From UBA1205 sp045598105 (GTDB taxonomy: Bacteria > Bacteroidota > Bacteroidia > Bacteroidales > WCHB1-69), in NCBI GenBank assembly GCA_045598105.1, contig JAZLLK010000067.1, forward strand, positions 1 through 5,067: a stretch of 5,067 nucleotides of DNA. The letters are read 5' to 3'. Shown one piece after another: positions 1 to 5,067 of this stretch. Made by a program: the position numbers and the translations under genes. Under the pieces are notes generated by a model. It was not told the DNA's origin. It made no database searches and saw only the letters and a list, made by a program, of their open reading frames with translations. How positions within the stretch are numbered: position 1 is the first letter of the stretch; every line of letters starts with the position of its first letter.

Positions 1-203
1 CGACCGCGGTTTTACCGGGCAACAGCATGTGGATAATTTTGCCCTTATCAACTTTAACGGCAGAATGTACGACCCTGTGTTGGCACACTTCTTAAGTCCT
101 GACCCATATATCCAAAACCCCGAAAACCCACTAAACCATAATAGATACTCCTATTGCCTGTTCTCACCGCTGCAGTATGTGGACCCGAGTGGATTGCTGA
201 TAT
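1..203 (+). repeat. RHS core repeat copy 1 (left-truncated by window)
   Basis: This is the 3' part of the core repeat also present at 1454-1806, 3080-3419 and 4672-5032. It aligns without gaps to 4830-5032, with three single-base differences (positions 4, 97 and 190), leaving two identical tracts of 92 bases (5-96 and 98-189). The similarity runs beyond the Gly of the DPSG motif into the codons for Leu-Leu-Ile and then stops. Confidence 0.95.
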
Positions 204-841
204 GGCATCCCGATAAAAATGGTAATTTAGTAGCAGAAGAAGGTGATAATATTACATCTTTATCCAATTTTTTAGAAATTTCATACAAAAAAGCAGCAAA
301 ATTATTGTCAAAACAAGGGTATTCTGAAGATAATTTAAAAGAGGGAGATGTTGTTGTATTGGATAACGTATTCACACGCAATTTATCAAGAGATGCTAAT
401 TCAAATAATCTTGAGGAATTGGACTATAATTGCTGGGGTAGTGCAATTGCAGGAGTATTAGGAGAGGAAATACAACAAGGAGTAGGAATTAATTATCCTG
501 CAGAATTTGATAACTTATTAAAAAATGACTTTATTAGTATAGATATAGATAAAGCAAAATTTGGACAAACTATAATACGATTTGCGAAAAGCTATTATTA
601 TTCACATTGGACACACATTCCTCATATACAAAGAGGATTAGCATCTAATATACCTAATGAAATAGGAGGATCTAGCCATGGAGCAGTCTATTATGGAACA
701 AGTAATGATGGTACGATTTATGTATATACAAAAAATGGTTGGAATAAACCTCCTCAAATAATGAAATTACAAGACGTAATTAATATTTACGGAAATATTC
801 AAGGAATAGGAACAGATTCTGGATTTTATAATAGAAAATAA
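2..841 (+). CDS. RHS protein C-terminal end (5' partial) with LysM-like and Cys/His tip
   Basis: The frame is open at the left edge (first full codon at 2), so this is the 3' end of a longer RHS gene or of another cassette; the GTG at 29 is an internal Val codon, not a start. Numbering from codon 2, residues 1-64 are the end of the RHS core, with NGRMYDP, SPDPY and PLQYVDPSGL, the last fitting the PxxxxDPxGL motif at which RHS shells release their tip. Residues about 78-122 look LysM-like (GDN near the start, LKEGDVVVLDN at the end). Residues about 140-260 carry NCWGSA with Cys144 and, downstream, SHGAVYYG with His226 followed by a strand-rich stretch (GTIYVYTKNGW). A Cys...His order of this kind is typical of papain-like/NlpC-P60-like cysteine peptidases or amidases, which is my best guess for the toxin activity, not proven. 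No secretion signal is visible in this part. The next gene starts 15 bases after the stop. Confidence 0.85.
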   Translation, partial: DRGFTGQQHVDNFALINFNGRMYDPVLAHFLSPDPYIQNPENPLNHNRYSYCLFSPLQYVDPSGLLIWHPDKNGNLVAEEGDNITSLSNFLEISYKKAAKLLSKQGYSEDNLKEGDVVVLDNVFTRNLSRDANSNNLEELDYNCWGSAIAGVLGEEIQQGVGINYPAEFDNLLKNDFISIDIDKAKFGQTIIRFAKSYYYSHWTHIPHIQRGLASNIPNEIGGSSHGAVYYGTSNDGTIYVYTKNGWNKPPQIMKLQDVINIYGNIQGIGTDSGFYNRK

Positions 842-856
842 AAGCAAACTAATCAA

Positions 857-1411
857 ATGAAAAGAGCATATCATTTATTTAAATTTTATAAAATAAAAAA
901 AATAATAATCTGTATCTTATACATAATGTTAATATCAACATTAAAATCTCAGGTTCCATGGGAATTTAATAAAGATTCTCTTTTTTCAAAATATGAAGTA
1001 TATGTAATTCCTATTAACGCAATACAATATATTGATCTTTCAAATTTTACAATTGTTTTAGATTCAACACAGGATGAAAATATAAAAAAAATGATTGCTA
1101 AAAGTAATTATATTAATATTGAAAATAGTGATTTCTTTGCAATTATTCTTCCATGTTATTCTTCAATACGCCTATATCAACCAACGATATATATAGCGGA
1201 ATTAAACAATGAAAGACATGAAGATAACCCGTGTATTGAAGGTCCACTTCATTTTATGATTCGGCATTTATCCAAAAAAGAACAAAAATATTGGATAAAA
1301 ACACTTGAACAAACGCCTGATTTAAAAATGTATTCAAAAGCAACGTTCAAAGTATTAAAAAAGTACCATTTTATTAAACATAAAATTAATAAGCGTATAT
1401 ATATATGGTAA
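857..1411 (+). CDS. putative exported immunity protein for tip 1
   Basis: A 184-residue protein that I do not recognise as a family. It begins 15 bases after the stop of the Cys/His-tip gene, the usual place for an immunity gene in polymorphic toxin loci, and that position is the only evidence for its role. The N-terminus is basic with a hydrophobic run (about residues 16-28, KIIICILYIMLIS) followed by a polar LKSQ, consistent with a signal peptide cut near residue 32 or an uncleaved anchor. The remainder is mixed and soluble, with two cysteines (Cys100 and Cys126) that could pair in the periplasm, and a basic C-terminus (KHKINKR). Base composition is AT-rich like the preceding tip and unlike the core. 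The ATG at 857 is preferred because it lies upstream of the hydrophobic segment; a later in-frame ATG within that segment would destroy the signal. Confidence 0.75.
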   Translation: MKRAYHLFKFYKIKKIIICILYIMLISTLKSQVPWEFNKDSLFSKYEVYVIPINAIQYIDLSNFTIVLDSTQDENIKKMIAKSNYINIENSDFFAIILPCYSSIRLYQPTIYIAELNNERHEDNPCIEGPLHFMIRHLSKKEQKYWIKTLEQTPDLKMYSKATFKVLKKYHFIKHKINKRIYIW

Positions 1412-1435
1412 AATGAGAAATAGAAAAAATATAAT

Positions 1436-2440
1436 ATGATTCAAAGTAAAAAAAGCAATAATACCATGTACACTTTGCACACCAACTATATTGGCAGCAT
1501 AGAAAAAATAAGCGATACTTATGGTCATGTAGTAGATAGCATGTCTTATACACCATTTGGCCTAAGGAGAAGCGTAACAGATTGGACACGAAATGATACC
1601 GCCACCCGCTTTACCGACCGCGGTTTTACCGGGCAACAGCATGTGGATAATTTTGCCCTTATTAACTTTAACGGCAGAATGTACGACCCTGTGTTGGCAC
1701 ATTTCCTCTCCCCTGACCCGTACATACAAAACCCCGAAAACCCATTAAATTATAATAGGTATTCCTATTGCCTGTATTCTCCGCTGCAGTATGTGGACCC
1801 GAGCGGGGAAAAAATAGAAATTACAGGAGAAGATGGTTCAATAACTACATATACTCAAGGAATGAAATATACTGGTAATGATGAGTTTACAAAAAGAGCC
1901 ATCAATACGTTAAATGATATGAATTCAACTAAAAATGGTGGTGTAGTGCTTAAAGATTTAGTGGAATCACAAGAAATATATTCAATAACTAATAATCTAG
2001 GTAGTAAAGGGAATCAATGTTTTACTGAAAATGAAACTAGTGGTGGAACGATTAAAATCGGGTCTTTAACAAAAGACCCCAAACAAAATATATTTGATAT
2101 TTCACATGAATTATTTCATGGCTATCAGCACGAAAAAGGTCAAGGTGGTGCTTCAATATTTAATGAAGTAGAAGCTTACTCATTTGCTTATAGTATAATA
2201 ATGAATTTTTCAATTAGTGGATATGGGAAAATTTTAGATCAAGGCATTTCGAAAAAATATTCCGAAGCAGTTAAGAATTTGTTAAATGGAGATTATTTTT
2301 CTATAACAGATTTTAATGTTGTTTTACAAGGTTTTAAAGAGTTTGCTCCAGAAAATCAAATAGGCACTTATAATGATTATCCATTACAAAGAACTAATCA
2401 AACCAAAAATTTAATACAATTATTTTATCCTTTATTTTAA
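1436..2440 (+). CDS. orphan RHS cassette with HELFH zinc-metallopeptidase-like tip
   Basis: A 334-residue product. Residues about 7-124 are the RHS core end, beginning with SNNTMYTLHTN and finishing PLQYVDPSG; the YD-repeat shell that normally precedes this is absent. Residues 125-334 form the tip. It contains ISHELFHGYQH: HExxH at His224, Glu225 and His228, followed by NEVEAY with Glu244 or Glu246 as a plausible third zinc ligand. This is the gluzincin-like arrangement also used by M91-type effector peptidases found in RHS and secreted effector proteins. The likely role is a protein-cleaving toxin; the target is unknown. The tip begins directly after the Gly of DPSG with EKIEITGEDG, without the Leu found in the other copies. 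The ATG at 1436 lies 24 bases after the previous stop; its leader has no clear ribosome-binding site and the first six residues are not core-like, so expression as a separate protein is uncertain. The following gene starts 9 bases after the stop. Confidence 0.8.
   Translation: MIQSKKSNNTMYTLHTNYIGSIEKISDTYGHVVDSMSYTPFGLRRSVTDWTRNDTATRFTDRGFTGQQHVDNFALINFNGRMYDPVLAHFLSPDPYIQNPENPLNYNRYSYCLYSPLQYVDPSGEKIEITGEDGSITTYTQGMKYTGNDEFTKRAINTLNDMNSTKNGGVVLKDLVESQEIYSITNNLGSKGNQCFTENETSGGTIKIGSLTKDPKQNIFDISHELFHGYQHEKGQGGASIFNEVEAYSFAYSIIMNFSISGYGKILDQGISKKYSEAVKNLLNGDYFSITDFNVVLQGFKEFAPENQIGTYNDYPLQRTNQTKNLIQLFYPLF
1454..1806 (+). repeat. RHS core repeat copy 2
   Basis: A direct repeat of the core end that can be aligned to copy 4 (4672-5032) from the shared agcaat onward. 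Left of this point the sequence is unrelated to the other copies. On the right, similarity stops within the Ser-Gly codons of DPSG, earlier than in copies 1 and 4. It is the most divergent copy in the stretch 1700-1785 (cacatttcctctcc instead of cacacttcttaagc) but nearly identical to the others over the block coding for the FTDRGFTGQQ region. Confidence 0.93.
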
Positions 2441-2449
2441 CGTTAAAAA

Positions 2450-2980
2450 ATGAAAATCAAATTATTTGTTTTTATAGAAGTAATGATGATAATGAGTTTT
2501 GTATATGCTCAAAAGGATACTGTTAATTTTAATAGAAAAGCAAATTTACAATATTTTCCTTACGCAACGATAGAACCATATAATATACAAGGAGATACGC
2601 TTAGTGCACTTATTCTATACGATTCTACAATATCTCAAAATATAAAAGGTGTTGTTGAGGTGTATTTTAAATTTGGAAATATGGCAGATACAATTATTCA
2701 TGACAAATGTATTAATGGTGAAATATATAGAAATATTGAAAATATACAAATTGATACAATAAAAATCTCAACAATTATTCTTCTGGAAAATTGCAGACAT
2801 ATAATCTTAAGTGATAGTGATAATAGTAAAAAAGAATTGTTCAATTATTATAGAAATAAATTATATCCTTTTATTAAAAAAAATATAAAATTTTCACAAA
2901 TGAAAGGTGTATATAATGAAGATGTGAATTTTATTATTTATATGATTAAGTTTGCAATTATCGGAAAGAATGATAATTAA
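2450..2980 (+). CDS. putative periplasmic immunity protein for metallopeptidase-like tip 2
   Basis: A 176-residue protein starting 9 bases after the stop of the HELFH toxin gene, so probably co-expressed with it. Residues 1-20 or 21 (MKIKLFVFIEVMMIMSFVYA, then Q) are a clear signal peptide with a Bacteroidota-style AQ junction. The mature part would be periplasmic or outer-membrane associated, with Cys87 and Cys115 available for a disulfide. A stretch around residues 63-90 (IKGVVEVYFKFG, then ADTIIHDKCINGE) faintly recalls the strand pattern of TonB C-terminal domains; I give this little weight. No known immunity family is recognised. The role is inferred from position: an immunity protein that meets the incoming peptidase tip in the periplasm. 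Confidence 0.75.
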   Translation: MKIKLFVFIEVMMIMSFVYAQKDTVNFNRKANLQYFPYATIEPYNIQGDTLSALILYDSTISQNIKGVVEVYFKFGNMADTIIHDKCINGEIYRNIENIQIDTIKISTIILLENCRHIILSDSDNSKKELFNYYRNKLYPFIKKNIKFSQMKGVYNEDVNFIIYMIKFAIIGKNDN

Positions 2981-2989
2981 AAAACATTA

Positions 2990-2997
2990 TATCTTTG
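2990..2997 (+). promoter_or_regulatory. candidate Bacteroidota -7 element (TATCTTTG)
   Basis: TATCTTTG fits the TAnnTTTG -7 consensus of Bacteroidota housekeeping promoters. It ends four bases before the ATG at 3002, so the message would start at or a few bases past that ATG, giving a leaderless or nearly leaderless transcript or pointing to a downstream start codon. I see no TTG at a good -33 distance; the nearest upstream one (2952-2954) is too far. It is the only such match placed directly ahead of a gene in this window. Confidence 0.45.
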
Positions 2998-3001
2998 CTC
3001 C

Positions 3002-4048
3002 ATGAAAACTAGTAATAACAACAAAGTATTGCATCTATCACTGACAGATAGTCTGGCAGGTACTTTTTGGTTTTACAACCACACCAACCACCTTGGCAGC
3101 ATAGAAAAAATAAGCGATACTTATGGCCAAGTGGCAGATAGCATGTCTTACACACCATTTGGTCTAAGAAGAAGCGTAACAGATTGGACACGAAATGATA
3201 CCGCCACCCGCTTTACCGATCGCGGTTTTACCGGACAACAGCATGTGGATAATTTTGCCCTTATCAACTTTAACGGCAGAATGTACGACCCTGTGTTGGC
3301 ACACTTCTTAAGCCCGGACCCGTACATACAAAACCCAGAAAACCCACTAAATTATAATAGGTATTCCTATTGCCTGTTCTCACCGCTGCAGTATGTGGAC
3401 CCAACAGGATTGTTGATATCAGAACACATTGACAAATATGGCAATATTATTGCTCATTATGATGATGGTGATAATAGTGTTTATCTGCATGCAGATGGAA
3501 TAACGAAAGCAGATATTGATAAACAACGAGAATTAAATAATAACACTGGAGGAGATGGTATCAAGATTGGTGAATTGGGAGACAATATTGATATATCTGA
3601 AATAATGGAGAACACATTAAGACAAAATGCTAAAATTGCTGATAAAATGAATATTGTAGATTATTATTATGCTGTTAAGCAATATGGAGATTGGGATCTA
3701 AAAAATAACTTAACTACAATTTTTGGTGTAGCATGGAGTCAAAGAAAAAAACACACAACAACTTTTTCATTTGGGAAAAATATAGGAATGAGTAGTGCTG
3801 ATGTTGGTAATTATCATGCTGGCTATATGGGAAGAGCTGCACATATTCCTCATTATTTATTATGGAAAGGTGCAGGTGCTGCGGAAACATATAAAGAATT
3901 CAAAAATCAGCATTATTTAAACGCAATAGGTAGAGCATATCTACTAACAAGACTCTCTCCATTTACATCAGGAGATAGAGTATTTGATTTTATCTGGAAT
4001 AGTAAAGGAATGTTTGATTTTGACAAAAGTATATCAAATCACTTTTAA
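3002..4048 (+). CDS. orphan RHS cassette with polymorphic-toxin-type-44-like tip
   Basis: A 348-residue product. Residues about 14-136 read as RHS core (LTDSLAGTF, HTNHLGSIEKI, SYTPFGLRR, PLQYVDPTGL); up to about residue 26 the resemblance is at protein level only, then the DNA repeat begins. Residues 137-348 are the tip. After a linker (LLISEHIDKYGN) comes an acidic segment, then GDWDLK (Asp230, Trp231, Asp232, Lys234) and DVGNYHAGYMGRAA (Asp267, Asn270, His272, Gly277). This pair of motifs resembles the polymorphic toxin type 44 (Ntox44) domain, predicted in the literature to be a ribonuclease; the assignment is from memory of the family pattern. Like cassette 2 it lacks the RHS shell and any export signal, so it is probably a reserve tip, although the TATCTTTG element just upstream could allow separate expression. 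The immunity candidate starts only 4 bases after its stop. Confidence 0.8.
   Translation: MKTSNNNKVLHLSLTDSLAGTFWFYNHTNHLGSIEKISDTYGQVADSMSYTPFGLRRSVTDWTRNDTATRFTDRGFTGQQHVDNFALINFNGRMYDPVLAHFLSPDPYIQNPENPLNYNRYSYCLFSPLQYVDPTGLLISEHIDKYGNIIAHYDDGDNSVYLHADGITKADIDKQRELNNNTGGDGIKIGELGDNIDISEIMENTLRQNAKIADKMNIVDYYYAVKQYGDWDLKNNLTTIFGVAWSQRKKHTTTFSFGKNIGMSSADVGNYHAGYMGRAAHIPHYLLWKGAGAAETYKEFKNQHYLNAIGRAYLLTRLSPFTSGDRVFDFIWNSKGMFDFDKSISNHF
3080..3419 (+). repeat. RHS core repeat copy 3 (mosaic)
   Basis: A direct repeat aligning to copies 1, 2 and 4 from cacaccaac at 3080 to gatat at 3419. It alternates between copy-4-like sequence (cacttcttaagc near 3302, ttctcaccgctg near 3377) and copy-2-like sequence (gacccgtacatacaaaa near 3317, aattataataggtattcc near 3350), with a few private changes including Ser to Thr in the DPSG motif. 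Confidence 0.93.
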
Positions 4049-4052
4049 ATAG

Positions 4053-4457
4053 ATGAAAAAAATATTTATTTTAGTTGTACCTTTCTTTTATTGTTTCTTT
4101 TTTCATTGTTGCAACAATAAGCAATGTGAAGATAAAATAGTTGACATCATCAATTTATCGGATTCGATATATTGTGAAGAATATCTATATTTTGGCGGTG
4201 GGGTTTGGGGAGGTGAGATAATATACTCTTACATTACCGATTCTATATTATTTAGAAAATACGTAGGGGAATACGATGACAACAGCATGATTATCTATAA
4301 ATTTGATTCAAATAATCGGATTGATGCATATAAAGTAACAGATATAGGATTATGGAAACATAAATATGATACCGTGTTGTTAAAATCATATCATATATCA
4401 TCACTGAAAAAGAACAATATTTTTGACATTCCTTGCAACAAAAAAATGCGTCAATAA
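4053..4457 (+). CDS. putative lipoprotein immunity protein for tip 3
   Basis: A 134-residue protein starting 4 bases after the toxin stop, so tightly coupled to it. The N-terminus (KK, then a hydrophobic run ILVVPFFYCFFF, then HCCNN) looks like a lipoprotein signal with Cys19 or Cys20 as the lipidated residue; the lipobox is not canonical. The mature part contains short strand-forming stretches (IIYSYITDSILF, MIIYKFDSNNRI) and no family that I recognise. The immunity role is inferred from position. The last few codons run into the point where the next RHS cassette begins in another frame, so the C-terminus may be truncated or may use a stop codon supplied by the neighbouring repeat; it is also the shortest of the three immunity candidates. 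Confidence 0.7.
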   Translation: MKKIFILVVPFFYCFFFHCCNNKQCEDKIVDIINLSDSIYCEEYLYFGGGVWGGEIIYSYITDSILFRKYVGEYDDNSMIIYKFDSNNRIDAYKVTDIGLWKHKYDTVLLKSYHISSLKKNNIFDIPCNKKMRQ

Positions 4458-4527
4458 CAAAACCCGTACAATAAACGAAGCCGATAAACGTTATACTATT
4501 GATTATTATCCTAACCAAAGCAGGGCT

Positions 4528-5067
4528 ATGACCACCTACACCGTTAACAACACAGAGCAGGAAAAGAAAATATATTGTGGCAGGGAGTATGAGCACAATC
4601 TCACCACCAATACACAATATAATTATATTTATGTCGGCAATATGCCTGTTGCTTTGTATGTGCAGGGTGATAGCAATGCTATGTACACTTTGCATACCAA
4701 CCACCTTGGCAGCATAGAAAAAATAAGCGATACTTATGGTCATATAGTAGATAGCATGTCTTATACACCATTTGGCCTAAGGAGAAGCGTAACAGATTGG
4801 ACACGAAATGACACCGCCACCCGCTTTACCGATCGCGGTTTTACCGGGCAACAGCATGTGGATAATTTTGCCCTTATCAACTTTAACGGCAGAATGTACG
4901 ACCCTGTGTTGGCACACTTCTTAAGCCCTGACCCATATATCCAAAACCCCGAAAACCCACTAAACCATAATAGATACTCCTATTGCCTGTTCTCACCGCT
5001 GCAGTATGTGGACCCGAGCGGATTGCTGATATCTACACATGTAGATAAAGATGGAAATGTTATTGAA
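4528..5067 (+). CDS. orphan RHS core cassette 4 (3' partial, possibly 5' truncated)
   Basis: The frame is open from 4408 to the window end. RHS-like reading is visible from about 4459 (NKTRTINEADKRYTIDYY), but no ATG occurs before 4528, so I place the start there as the first usable codon; a TTG at 4423 is an alternative, and the stretch may simply be a headless core fragment with no start of its own. The translated part carries YIYVGNMPVALYVQGDS, HTNHLGSIEKI, SYTPFGLRR, NGRMYDP, SPDPYIQ and PLQYVDPSGL. It holds about 200 bases more of the core than cassettes 2 and 3. After DPSG comes the linker LLISTHVDKDGNVIE, similar to that of cassette 3, and then the window ends, so the tip activity cannot be judged. 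Confidence 0.6.
   Translation, partial: MTTYTVNNTEQEKKIYCGREYEHNLTTNTQYNYIYVGNMPVALYVQGDSNAMYTLHTNHLGSIEKISDTYGHIVDSMSYTPFGLRRSVTDWTRNDTATRFTDRGFTGQQHVDNFALINFNGRMYDPVLAHFLSPDPYIQNPENPLNHNRYSYCLFSPLQYVDPSGLLISTHVDKDGNVIE
4672..5032 (+). repeat. RHS core repeat copy 4
   Basis: A direct repeat shared with 1-203, 1454-1806 and 3080-3419. Its closest relative over the last 203 bases is copy 1 (three mismatches). Upstream of 4672, core-like coding continues to about 4459, but no other copy in this window covers that part. Confidence 0.93.

Noticed and set aside
34..41. TAATTTTG matching the TAnnTTTG -7 consensus, present in every core copy
   Set aside because: It encodes a conserved part of the core protein (VDNFAL) and lies far from any start codon; a chance match.
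151..381. 76-codon minus-strand frame
   Set aside because: Shadow of the RHS core end and tip 1.
1395..1407. Short TA-rich run (tatatatatat) at the end of immunity gene 1
   Set aside because: Coding for the last residues and too short to call a repeat or regulatory site.
1386..1589. Short minus-strand frame opposite core copy 2, with a similar one opposite core copy 3 (3009-3191)
   Set aside because: The two look alike only because the core DNA is repeated; the coding pressure is clearly on the + strand RHS frame.
2089..2096. TATATTTG matching the -7 consensus inside tip 2
   Set aside because: In the middle of a coding region, in AT-rich sequence where such matches are expected by chance.
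4291..4743. 150-codon minus-strand open frame with a hydrophobic translation
   Set aside because: It lies opposite the end of the lipoprotein gene and the RHS core of cassette 4, both better supported; the hydrophobicity comes from the AT-rich antisense.
1..5067. Possible insertion sequence or CRISPR explanation for the direct repeats
   Set aside because: The repeats are protein-coding RHS core in one frame with no transposase, terminal inverted repeats or short regularly spaced units.

Overview
The window is a head-to-tail array of RHS toxin-tip cassettes from what is most likely a member of the Bacteroidota. Four things suggest that phylum: AT-rich accessory DNA (one 60-base line at 241-300 has 14 G+C by hand count), absence of convincing Shine-Dalgarno sequences, a TAnnTTTG-type -7 promoter element at 2990-2997, and the style of the RHS core (NGRMYDP, SPDPYIQNPENPLN, NRYSYC, PLQYVDPSG). 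Genus cannot be judged. All genes are on the + strand, gaps between genes are at most 24 bases, and no stretch over 300 bases lacks a gene.

Layout. Four near-identical copies of the end of an RHS repeat-associated core lie at 1-203, 1454-1806, 3080-3419 and 4672-5032. Each runs in frame into an unrelated AT-rich C-terminal domain (the toxin tip), and each complete tip is followed within 4-15 bases by a small gene for a predicted exported protein, the presumed immunity protein. Cassette 1: tip with a LysM-like segment and a Cys/His (papain-like?) domain (2-841), then a 184-residue exported protein (857-1411). Cassette 2: HELFH zinc-metallopeptidase-like tip (1436-2440), then a 176-residue exported protein (2450-2980). 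Cassette 3: tip resembling polymorphic toxin type 44 (3002-4048), then a 134-residue putative lipoprotein (4053-4457). Cassette 4: a longer piece of core with no proper start codon (open frame from 4408) whose tip has only just begun at the window end.

How it works (inference). Only the left-edge gene could be the end of a complete RHS protein; its 5' part lies outside. Cassettes 2-4 lack the long YD-repeat shell and any delivery domain or signal peptide, so they look like orphan cassettes, a reservoir of alternative tips. Because all four core copies are nearly identical and in the same relative frame, homologous recombination between them would fuse a new tip and its immunity gene onto the upstream full-length gene while deleting the intervening cassettes. 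The mosaic pattern of differences among core copies suggests that such exchange or gene conversion has happened. The general orphan-tip arrangement is known for Rhs, CDI and MafB systems; the specific tip/immunity pairs and the envelope targeting of all three immunity candidates are the less familiar part.
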